Shown in pieces: positions 1-7,011 of a DNA stretch of 64,000 nt. Numbering within the stretch: position 1 is the first letter of the stretch; the number at the start of each line of letters is the position of its first letter. The position numbers and the translations under genes are program-made. A model generated the notes under the pieces. The model did not search any database. It was not told the DNA's origin and saw only the letters and a list, made by a program, of their open reading frames with translations. The DNA is taken from NCBI GenBank assembly GCA_029959555.1, contig JASCPI010000018.1, positions 27,013-91,012 on the forward strand, given 5' to 3'. The DNA is from Lysobacteraceae bacterium PS02065 (GTDB lineage: Bacteria > Pseudomonadota > Gammaproteobacteria > Xanthomonadales > Rhodanobacteraceae).

Positions 1-2034
1 CTGGGTCGGCTGGTTGTTCGGATCGGGATTGAAGATCGGACCGATGCCGCCCGTGTTGCTCGACGAGTACTCGACGTAGTTGCGGCCGGTGTTCTGGTAC
101 GCACCCGAGATCCACACGTTCGGCGGCGAACCCATGAACAGGCCGAAACCACCGCGGACCTGCGTCGGACGCTCGGCTTCGATGTTGTAGTTGAAGCCGA
201 AGCGCGGCTGGATGACCTTGCCGTCGGGCAGGTTGGTGTTGTCCAGGCCGTACAGCTGCTCGATGCGCGCGTTGTAGATCGGCGAGTTCTTGAAGTCCGG
301 CTGGTCGATGCGCACGCCGTACGTCAGGTTCAGGTTGTACGTCGCGGCCCAGCTGTCCTGGATGAACAGCGCGGTGTTCTCGATCTCGAAGCGCGCAGGG
401 ATGTCGGCGTAGCTGCCACCGGCCAGCGGGGCGCGGTAGTCGTACTGGCGCGGAATGCCGGCGGCGAACGCGTCGATGCTGCCGAAGCGGTACACGCCGT
501 TCTGGTTGCGGCCGTAGTAGTTGAAGATCTCGTTGTTCGACCAGTCGAAGCCGAACTTGATCGTGTGATCGCCCACGAAGTAGTTGCCGGCGAGGAACGC
601 GCTCTTTTCCTTCGTCTCGACGACGTTGACGTGGCGGTTCTGCTCCGTGCCGAGCAGCACGTAGTTATTGCCGTAGTCGATGCGGATCTGCGGAAGGTTC
701 GAGGTCGGCTCGGCGATCGCCGCGTAGTCACGGTACGAAACCTTCAGCTCAGTCGAGAAGTTCTCGGTCCAGTCGCTGAACAGTTCGCCGACGTAGCTCT
801 CGAACGACTTGTTCTGGTTGTACCAGTGCGTGTTGAGCGAGATCGCGCTGCTCCAGCTCGACGGCGGCAGCTTGGCGACGTCCTGCTCCATCTTGCTGTA
901 GCGGAAGCTGGCGCGGTGGCTGTCGTTGATGTTCCAGTCGAGCTTGCCCGCGTACTCTTCGATGTCGGTGCCGAGCGCCTCGACACCCGCGAGCGAGCCC
1001 GCGTCGAAGCCCCACGTGTTCTGCGCGATCTGCTGGATCTGCGCGATGTCGGCGTCCGTGATCTGGCCACGGCCGTACGGCGAGTTGTTGATGTCCGGAC
1101 CCGGCGCACGACGCTCGAACTTCTCGTAGTTGAGGAAGAAGAACAGCGTGTCCTTGATCAGCGGACCACCGAACGTGAAGCCCTTGGTCTGCTCGTCCTT
1201 GAAGCCCGTGAAGTCGTTGCCGTCACGGTCGTCGCCCACCATCTTCTTGTCGCGGTAGACGCCGTAGACGCTGCCGTGGAACTCGTTGGTGCCCGACTTC
1301 GTCACCGCGTTGACGACCGCGCCGCTGCCGCCCGACGTCGTGACGTCGTAGTTGGCGAGGCCGATGTTGATTTCCTCGATCGCGTCCATCGACACCGGCT
1401 GGCGCTCGGTCGGCAGGTTGTTCGACTCGAGGCCGAACGGATCGTTGGTCGAGACGCCGTCGATGCGGATGGCGTTGAAGCGCGTGTTCTGGCCACCGGC
1501 CGAGATTGCGCCGTCGGCCTTGCTGACCTGCGAGATGCGCGGGTCGAGACGCATGTAGTCCTGGATGTTGCGGCCGATCGACGGCAGCGACTCGATCTGC
1601 GCGCTCGAGAGGTTCGTGCCCGTGCCCATGTTCTCGGAGCTGAACACGCTACCCGAGGCGATGCCGGTGACGACGATCGTGTCGAGGCTCTCGGTCGGCG
1701 CGAGGCTCGCGCTGATGGTGTTGGCTTCGCCGAGCTGCAGGAACACGTTCTCGCGCGTCTCGGTCTCGCCGTTCTTCGTGATCGTGATCGTGTAGGGGCC
1801 GCCGACGCGCAGGCCGCGCGCCGAGTAGCGACCGGCCTCGTCCGTGCTGACTCGGCTGACCGTGCCGGAGGTGGTGTGGGTGATCACCACTTCGGCGCCC
1901 GTGGCGGGCTGACCGCCGGCGTCCGTGATCACGCCACCCAGCGATGCGGAGGTGCTCTGCGCATACGCGCCCGACACCGCGAACATCGAGGAAAGCATCA
2001 GCGGCAGCAGCCGCATCGTCAATCGCTTCGTCAT
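1..2034 (-). CDS. TonB-dependent receptor, Oar-like (C-terminus outside window)
   Basis: The reading frame starts at the ATG at 2034 and stays open to base 1, giving the first 678 residues. A signal peptide ends near residue 26 (SGAYAQ). A carboxypeptidase-regulatory-like beta-sandwich follows (about 28-120), then a plug (about 125-240, with VVTGIAS and RIDGVSTNDPFG) and the start of an outer-membrane beta-barrel with many aromatic-rich strands. This order is typical of Oar-like receptors, usually about 1000 residues long, so roughly the last third is missing. Such proteins sit in the outer membrane and depend on TonB; the substrate cannot be told from sequence, and peptide or adhesion roles are described for Oar relatives. 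No operon partner is visible. Confidence 0.9.
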   Translation of the reverse strand, partial: MTKRLTMRLLPLMLSSMFAVSGAYAQSTSASLGGVITDAGGQPATGAEVVITHTTSGTVSRVSTDEAGRYSARGLRVGGPYTITITKNGETETRENVFLQLGEANTISASLAPTESLDTIVVTGIASGSVFSSENMGTGTNLSSAQIESLPSIGRNIQDYMRLDPRISQVSKADGAISAGGQNTRFNAIRIDGVSTNDPFGLESNNLPTERQPVSMDAIEEINIGLANYDVTTSGGSGAVVNAVTKSGTNEFHGSVYGVYRDKKMVGDDRDGNDFTGFKDEQTKGFTFGGPLIKDTLFFFLNYEKFERRAPGPDINNSPYGRGQITDADIAQIQQIAQNTWGFDAGSLAGVEALGTDIEEYAGKLDWNINDSHRASFRYSKMEQDVAKLPPSSWSSAISLNTHWYNQNKSFESYVGELFSDWTENFSTELKVSYRDYAAIAEPTSNLPQIRIDYGNNYVLLGTEQNRHVNVVETKEKSAFLAGNYFVGDHTIKFGFDWSNNEIFNYYGRNQNGVYRFGSIDAFAAGIPRQYDYRAPLAGGSYADIPARFEIENTALFIQDSWAATYNLNLTYGVRIDQPDFKNSPIYNARIEQLYGLDNTNLPDGKVIQPRFGFNYNIEAERPTQVRGGFGLFMGSPPNVWISGAYQNTGRNYVEYSSSNTGGIGPIFNPDPNNQPTQ

Positions 2035-2387
2035 TACAACCATCCTCTCGGCTATATGAAATACGTGGACATGCCGCGGGCCTCGTGGTCTCGTGCGGCT
2101 TGCACGGATCACGCGGCTCGCGGCTGAAAAATCGTCGTCGGCGATGTCGTCACCCGCCCGGCTTCGGTGCCCCCACAGCCGGCGTGCGCGTTCGCTCGAT
2201 TCTTGTTAACCACAGTTTAACCCGACTATGTGACAGATTTCTAACAGAATCTGCGGGCGTCGGGAGGCCCAGGCTGAACGCGTTTCCCTTGTCCGATCAC
2301 GGACATGGCACCGAATCGGCCAAGCCGGCCATGGCGCCTTTAGCAATCAAGCGATTGGCTCGCCTTCCTGCCGAACAACATGAAATT
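2035..2387. promoter_or_regulatory. Intergenic region with two inverted repeats upstream of the TonB receptor
   Basis: There is no gene in this 353-base gap between the receptor start and the marC stop. It is locally AT-richer than its surroundings and holds two close inverted repeats: GTTAA-N7-TTAAC at 2205-2221 and CAGATT-N8-AATCTG at 2234-2253. Read on the minus strand, TTAAACT inside the first repeat resembles a -10 element, but no good -35 stands at the right distance. The repeats could be operator half-sites for a receptor regulator. That is inference; the symmetry itself is seen directly. Confidence 0.4.
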
Positions 2388-2981
2388 TTAACGAATGGCG
2401 CGCACGTAGGCGACGACGCCATCGAGGAACATCTGCACCGACAGCGCGACGAGCAGCATGCCCATGAGGCGCTCGGTCGCGACCAGCACGCTGTGGCGCA
2501 GCCAGCGGTAGAGGAAGATCGAACCGACCAGCAGCACCGACGTGGCGAGCCATGCGAGCAGCAGGGCGATGCTCCAGTCGGCCGTGCGCCCCGGGTTGCT
2601 GTTGGCGAGCAGCATCACCGCGGCCATCGTCGAAGGCCCGGCCACCGCGGGAATCGCGAGGGGCACGATGAACGGCTCGCCGCCCTCGTCGCCACCGAAA
2701 ATACCGTCCTTGGGCGGAAAGATCATGCGGATGCCGATCAGGAACAGCACGATGCCGCCGGCGATGCTGACCGACTCCTGCTTGAGCTGGAGTGCCGCAA
2801 GCAGGTACTTGCCGCCGAACAGGAATGCGAACAGCACGACGAGCGCGATGACGAGCTCGCGCACGACCACGATCAGGCGCCGCTCGGGAGCGACATGCTT
2901 GAGGAGCGCCAGGAAGAACGGGATGTTCCCCAGCGGATCCATGATGAGGAACAGCAGGATGCCTGCCGACAACGTACTCAT
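2388..2981 (-). CDS. MarC family inner-membrane protein
   Basis: A 197-residue, very hydrophobic protein with about six membrane segments and family landmarks: MDPLGNIPFF near the N-terminus, GIVLFLIGIRMIF in the middle and PLAIPAVAGPSTMA after it. Length fits the MarC/YhgN (UPF0056) family, whose members are inner-membrane proteins of mostly unknown transport role; the family is named after the marC locus, but a direct role in antibiotic resistance has not held up. It lies 12 bases after the SDR gene and is probably the last gene of the grxD-SDR-marC transcript. Confidence 0.9.
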   Translation of the reverse strand: MSTLSAGILLFLIMDPLGNIPFFLALLKHVAPERRLIVVVRELVIALVVLFAFLFGGKYLLAALQLKQESVSIAGGIVLFLIGIRMIFPPKDGIFGGDEGGEPFIVPLAIPAVAGPSTMAAVMLLANSNPGRTADWSIALLLAWLATSVLLVGSIFLYRWLRHSVLVATERLMGMLLVALSVQMFLDGVVAYVRAIR

Positions 2982-2993
2982 GGCGCGACCTCG

Positions 2994-3758
2994 TCAGTCG
3001 GTGCGCAGGTCGAGCGTGCGACCGCGCCACGCCGCGGCCTGCGGCGTCAGCAGCCAGGCGGCCGTCGCGCCGGCCGCATCGGGTGACTCGCGGTCCGGTG
3101 CGCTCTCGCCGAAGTAGGCCATGCGCCTCAGCGCCGTGCGCATCGGCGCCGGCAACAGGCCATGGACACGGATCGTGCCCGACTCGGTCTCGTCGTGGAG
3201 GATCCCGGCGAACGCACCGAGTGCGGCCTTGGCGACGCCGTAGCCACCCCAGTACGCCTTGCCCGATCGCGCGGGATCGTCGAACACGAACACGATCGCG
3301 CCGTCATCGGCCTCGCGCAGCAGCGGCAGGCAGGCCTGGGTCAGCAGGAACGGCGCGAGATGATTGACCTGCTGCGCGCGCAGCCAGTCGTCGGGCTTGC
3401 TCTGGTCGACCGGGCGCAAGCCATCGAAGTGCGCGGCCGCGTGCACGATGCCGTCGAGGCGACCGCATTGCTGCTGCACGGCGTCGGCGAGCGCGGCGTA
3501 GTCGTCGGGCGTCGCGCCTTCGAGGTTGAGCGGGTAGATGGCCGGCTGCGCGGCGCCGTCGATCGCCTCGATCGCATCGTAGGCCGCCTCGAGCGGTTTG
3601 ACCTTGCGCCCGCACAGCACGACCGTCGCGCCGGCACGCGCACAGGCGAGCGCGGTCGCACCGCCGAGCCCGCCGCTGATACCGGTGACGAGCACGACGC
3701 GCCCGCGCAGCGCATCCGGGGCCGGCGCCTGGCCGTCCCCGCGCGTCGCCGCGAGCAT
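2994..3758 (-). CDS. Short-chain dehydrogenase/reductase, YciK-like
   Basis: A 254-residue Rossmann-fold SDR. The nucleotide-binding motif TGISGGLG is near residue 27, the NNAG-equivalent is HAAAH, and the catalytic pair is in YGVAK. The strand that normally carries the catalytic serine reads [11 protein letters not shown], so the usual Ser-Ser is replaced by Asp-Asp; a nearby Ser could compensate, or activity may be altered. The start codon shares a base with the grxD stop (TGATG), which argues for translational coupling. YciK-type oxidoreductases are the nearest match by feel; the substrate is unknown. Confidence 0.8.
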   Translation of the reverse strand: MLAATRGDGQAPAPDALRGRVVLVTGISGGLGGATALACARAGATVVLCGRKVKPLEAAYDAIEAIDGAAQPAIYPLNLEGATPDDYAALADAVQQQCGRLDGIVHAAAHFDGLRPVDQSKPDDWLRAQQVNHLAPFLLTQACLPLLREADDGAIVFVFDDPARSGKAYWGGYGVAKAALGAFAGILHDETESGTIRVHGLLPAPMRTALRRMAYFGESAPDRESPDAAGATAAWLLTPQAAAWRGRTLDLRTD

Positions 3759-4081
3759 CAGCCTGCGACCCGGTGGATGTCCTTGACGATGCGCTCGAGC
3801 TCGCCGCTCTCGTAGAGCTCGAGCGCGATGTCGCAGCCGCCGATCAGTTCGCCGTTGATGAAGAGCTGCGGGAACGTGGGCCAGTTCGAGTAGCGCGGCA
3901 GGTTCGCGCGGATCTCCGGATCCTCGAGCACGTTGACCGACACGAACGGCGCACCGATGGCCTTGAGCGCCTTGGCGGTGCGGCTCGAGAAACCGCACAT
4001 CGGGAACGTCGGCGTGCCCTTCATGAAAAGGACGATCGGCGAGGACTCGACGGTCGACTTGATGCGTTCGATGATGTCCAT
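3758..4081 (-). CDS. grxD: Monothiol glutaredoxin Grx4
   Basis: A 107-residue class II monothiol glutaredoxin with the CGFS active site at about residues 28-31, preceded by KGTPTFPM, and the glutathione-binding [16 protein letters not shown] stretch. Members hold a glutathione-ligated [2Fe-2S] cluster together with BolA and deliver clusters to apoproteins in the cytoplasm. The length equals the usual 105-115. It is the first gene of a tight three-gene unit and is divergent from sodB, so two oxidative-stress and iron-linked genes share one 168-base control region. Confidence 0.95.
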   Translation of the reverse strand: MDIIERIKSTVESSPIVLFMKGTPTFPMCGFSSRTAKALKAIGAPFVSVNVLEDPEIRANLPRYSNWPTFPQLFINGELIGGCDIALELYESGELERIVKDIHRVAG

Positions 4082-4169
4082 GGGAAATGCGCTCGGAAGG
4101 AAATGCGGCAGGGCGGTTCAGGGCATGCTGCGCCGCGGGTGGCATGGTACCAGCCCGCCACGACACCGG

Positions 4170-4199
4170 TTGATTTGCCCCGGGGCGGCTTCATATGCT
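4170..4199 (+). promoter_or_regulatory. Candidate sigma-70 promoter for sodB
   Basis: TTGATT and TATGCT are separated by 18 bases, about 50 bases ahead of the sodB start. A clear ribosome binding site AAGGAGA follows at 4236-4242, seven bases from the ATG. No convincing Fur box was seen by eye. Confidence 0.45.
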
Positions 4200-4249
4200 G
4201 GCGTGCTTCCCTCCTCTCAACCCCTACCCATCGGCAAGGAGATCCCACC

Positions 4250-4828
4250 ATGGCCATCGAGCTTCCCCCGCTTCCCTGGGCACGCGATGCGCTCGCGCCG
4301 CACATCTCGGCCGAGACGATCGATTACCACTACGGCAAGCACCACCAGACCTACGTCACCAACCTCAACAACCAGATCAAGGGCACGGAGTTCGAAGAGC
4401 TGTCGCTCGAGGAGATCATCCGCAAGTCCAGCGGCGGCATGTTCAACAACGCCGCGCAGATCTGGAACCACACGTTCTACTGGAATTGCCTCGCGCCCAA
4501 CGGCGGCGGCGAGCCGGCCGGCCGCCTCGCCGACCTCATCAACAAGGCGTTCGGCGATTTCGCGACGTTCAAGGACGAGTTCACCAAGACCTCGGTCGGC
4601 ACGTTCGGCTCGGGCTGGGGCTGGCTGGTGCAGCGTCCGGACGGCAGCCTCGCGCTCGCGAGCACGTCCAACGCCGGCACGCCGCTGACCGGCAGCGACC
4701 GCGCGCTGCTGACCTGCGACGTGTGGGAGCACGCGTACTACATCGACTACCGCAACGCGCGTCCGAAGTACGTCGAGGCGTTCTGGAACCTCGTCAACTG
4801 GGAGTTCGTCGAGAGCCAGCTGGCCTGA
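4250..4828 (+). CDS. sodB: Superoxide dismutase, iron type
   Basis: A 192-residue Fe/Mn superoxide dismutase that converts superoxide to peroxide and oxygen in the cytoplasm. Metal ligands are visible in the N-terminal HYGKHH region, the NHTFYW helix and the C-terminal DVWEHAYY motif. The AAQIWNH signature, with Gln in the position that is Gly in Mn enzymes, points to iron. The start is fixed by AAGGAGA seven bases upstream. It is transcribed alone, convergent with purK, and a 9-bp hairpin follows its stop. Confidence 0.95.
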   Translation: MAIELPPLPWARDALAPHISAETIDYHYGKHHQTYVTNLNNQIKGTEFEELSLEEIIRKSSGGMFNNAAQIWNHTFYWNCLAPNGGGEPAGRLADLINKAFGDFATFKDEFTKTSVGTFGSGWGWLVQRPDGSLALASTSNAGTPLTGSDRALLTCDVWEHAYYIDYRNARPKYVEAFWNLVNWEFVESQLA

Positions 4829-4836
4829 CCTCGACC

Positions 4837-4860
4837 GGCGCGGCGGTGACGCCGCGCCTT
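4837..4860. terminator. Hairpin between convergent sodB and purK
   Basis: GGCGCGGCG and CGCCGCGCC pair perfectly around GTGA, followed by only two T on the plus strand. It starts eight bases after the sodB stop and probably ends transcripts from both sides, although the U-tract is poor. Confidence 0.5.
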
Positions 4861-4876
4861 CCCCGCGCCGCCGGAC

Positions 4877-6010
4877 TCAACCGGCGGCGTCGAGCGCCTC
4901 GATGACGGGCGCCACCTGCGCCTCGCGACCGAGCGACGCACCGAGGCCACGCAGGACCTTCGCGAGTGACGCGGCATCGTCCGCGCAGACGGTCGCATGG
5001 CCGACCTTGCGACCTTCGCGCGGGGACTTGCCGTAGTCGTGCCAGTGTGCGCGCGGCGTCGACAGCACGACGTTCGCGTCGGGCAGTTCGCCGATCCAGT
5101 TGAGCATGACGCTGCGGCCGAGCGCGGCGGTGTCGCCGAGCGGCAGGCCGAGCACGGCACGCACGTGGTTCTCGAACTGGCTGCAGGCCGTGCCTTCGAT
5201 GGTCCAGTGCCCCGAGTTGTGCACGCGCGGCGCCATCTCGTTGCCGAGCAGACGCTCGCCGTGCACGAACAGCTCGAGTGCGAACACGCCGACATAGTCG
5301 AGACGCTCGGCCAGCGCGCGCGCATGCGCGACGGCTTGTGCCTCGACCACGGGCGCCGCGAACGGCGCGAGGCTCGCCGACAGGATGCCGTCGCGATGCC
5401 AGTTGCGCGTCACCGGGTAGTGACGGAACTCGCCCGAACGCGAGCGCACCGCGACGATCGAGACTTCGTAGTCGAACGGGATGAACTGCTCGAGGATCAG
5501 CGCATGGCCGCCGAGCAGGGCCCAGGCCTTGTCGAGGTCGGCCTCGGTGCGCAGCACGAACTGGCCCTTGCCGTCGTAGCCGAGGCGACGCGTCTTGAGC
5601 ACGGACGGCAGGCCGATCGCGTGCACGGCCTGCGCGAGTTCGTCACGCGTGTCGACGGTCGCGAACGCGGGTGTGTCGAGGCCGATCGCGCGGAACAGCG
5701 TCTTCTCGGCGAAGCGGTCCTGGGCGGTCGCGAGCGCCGCGGGATTCGGGAACACCGGCGCGCGTGCAGTGAGGCGCTGCGCGGTCTCGGCCGGCACGTT
5801 CTCGAAATCGAAGGTGACCACGTCCACGCGCGCGGCGAACGCATCGAGGGCTTCGTCGTCGCGCCAGTCGGCGCGCAGCAGCGGCGCGACCTGTGCGGCG
5901 CAGGCGTCATCCGCCGTGTCGACGACGAGGAAGCGATGCCCGAGCGGCGCACCGGCGAGGGCGAGCATGCGCGCGAGCTGGCCGCCGCCGAGGATGCCGA
6001 TCGTGGCCAA
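4877..6010 (-). CDS. purK: 5-(carboxyamino)imidazole ribonucleotide synthase
   Basis: A 377-residue ATP-grasp enzyme that makes N5-CAIR from AIR, bicarbonate and ATP in purine synthesis. The N-terminus IGILGGGQLARML is the family hallmark, and the ATP-grasp core carries KTRRLGYDGKGQ and the NEMAPRVHNSGHWT motif. The start is TTG at 6010: an in-frame TGA, the purE stop, lies only one codon upstream, so no earlier start is possible, and AAGGA sits eight bases before the TTG. purE and purK are in the same reading frame, separated by TGA-GCC. Confidence 0.95.
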   Translation of the reverse strand: MATIGILGGGQLARMLALAGAPLGHRFLVVDTADDACAAQVAPLLRADWRDDEALDAFAARVDVVTFDFENVPAETAQRLTARAPVFPNPAALATAQDRFAEKTLFRAIGLDTPAFATVDTRDELAQAVHAIGLPSVLKTRRLGYDGKGQFVLRTEADLDKAWALLGGHALILEQFIPFDYEVSIVAVRSRSGEFRHYPVTRNWHRDGILSASLAPFAAPVVEAQAVAHARALAERLDYVGVFALELFVHGERLLGNEMAPRVHNSGHWTIEGTACSQFENHVRAVLGLPLGDTAALGRSVMLNWIGELPDANVVLSTPRAHWHDYGKSPREGRKVGHATVCADDAASLAKVLRGLGASLGREAQVAPVIEALDAAG

Positions 6011-6013
6011 GGC

Positions 6014-6520
6014 TCAGTCCTTGCGCGGATCGGAGCGCGAGAGCACGGCTTCGGTCTGCTCGCGGCGGTAGCGGTCGAGGCGCGCCGCGACGGCGCTGTC
6101 GCCGATCGCGAGGATCGCCGTCGCACACAACGCGGCGTTGACCGCGCCGGCACGGCCGATCGCGAACGTCGCGACCGGGATGCCGGCGGGCATCTGCACG
6201 ATCGAGAGCAGCGAATCCATGCCGTTGAGCGCGTGCGACTGCACCGGCACGCCGAGGATCGGCACGCGCGTCTTCGCGGCGAGCATGCCCGGAAGATGCG
6301 CGGCGCCGCCGGCACCGGCGATGATCGCGGCGAGTCCGCGCGAGGCCGCCGTTTCGGCGTACTCGAACATCGAGTCGGGCGTGCGGTGCGCGGACACCAC
6401 GCAGACCTCGTGGGCGATGCCGAGGTGCTCGAGGGTTTCCGCGGCGTGACGCATGGTCTCCCAGTCGGAACGGGATCCCATGACGACGCCGATGCGCGGA
6501 TCGCTGGAAGTCGGGCTCAT
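6014..6520 (-). CDS. purE: N5-CAIR mutase, class I
   Basis: A 168-residue protein that moves the carboxyl group of N5-CAIR to give CAIR, the step after PurK. The N-terminal [10 protein letters not shown] binds the phosphate, SAHRTPD carries the catalytic histidine, and [11 protein letters not shown] and PVQSHALNG are further class I motifs. Start chosen at the ATG at 6520, which places GSRSDW at the usual distance from the N-terminus; upstream in-frame codons have no family similarity. It is the first gene of purEK. Confidence 0.96.
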   Translation of the reverse strand: MSPTSSDPRIGVVMGSRSDWETMRHAAETLEHLGIAHEVCVVSAHRTPDSMFEYAETAASRGLAAIIAGAGGAAHLPGMLAAKTRVPILGVPVQSHALNGMDSLLSIVQMPAGIPVATFAIGRAGAVNAALCATAILAIGDSAVAARLDRYRREQTEAVLSRSDPRKD

Positions 6521-6613
6521 TGGTCGGTGCGCGGAAAAGCCGCTATTGTAAGCGCATCCGCAAGCCCTCAACGCAGCGCTGCGACGTTTCCGTCGCGCGC
6601 TCCGGATCTCCCC

Positions 6614-6883
6614 ATGGACAAACGCCTGCTCGACATCCTCCGCTGCCCGCATTCGGGCCAGTCGCTGCACGTGCTCGACCGCGCGGGCCTGGACGCGCTG
6701 AATCGCGCGATCGCCGCCGGCGGTGTGCGTGCCGCGGACGGCTCGGCCCTGGCATCGTCGCTTTCCGAGGCGCTCGTGACGGCCGACCGTGCGACGATCT
6801 ACCGCGTCGACGACGGCATTCCCGTGCTGCTGGCCGACCAGCGCATCGATGCCGTCGTGCTGAATGCCGCCTCGACCGCGTGA
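6614..6883 (+). CDS. Trm112/UPF0434-like small protein
   Basis: An 89-residue protein that begins [12 protein letters not shown] and ends with the [10 protein letters not shown] strand of Trm112-like/UPF0434 (YcaR) proteins. The usual CPxC knuckle reads CPHS here, so the second cysteine is lost and zinc binding through this motif is unlikely. In other bacteria such proteins are small partners of unknown use, while eukaryotic Trm112 activates methyltransferases. About 30 residues between the halves ([10 protein letters not shown] onward) make it longer than the 60-residue YcaR. It is divergent from purE. Confidence 0.75.
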   Translation: MDKRLLDILRCPHSGQSLHVLDRAGLDALNRAIAAGGVRAADGSALASSLSEALVTADRATIYRVDDGIPVLLADQRIDAVVLNAASTA

Positions 6884-7011
6884 ACGCGCACGGCGAGTTG
6901 TGACCTCGTTCACACCGCGCTAACGATCGGCACACGATGCTGCCATCAGACTGAGGCAGATTGCGTCCGTGCGCCCGCACGGGCGCCCACAGGTTCGGGA
7001 AACACTTCGCC

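Noticed and set aside
565..2127. A 520-residue plus-strand frame over the TonB receptor
   Set aside because: The minus strand gives a signal peptide, regulatory-like domain and plug in order; the plus-strand frame has no recognisable features.
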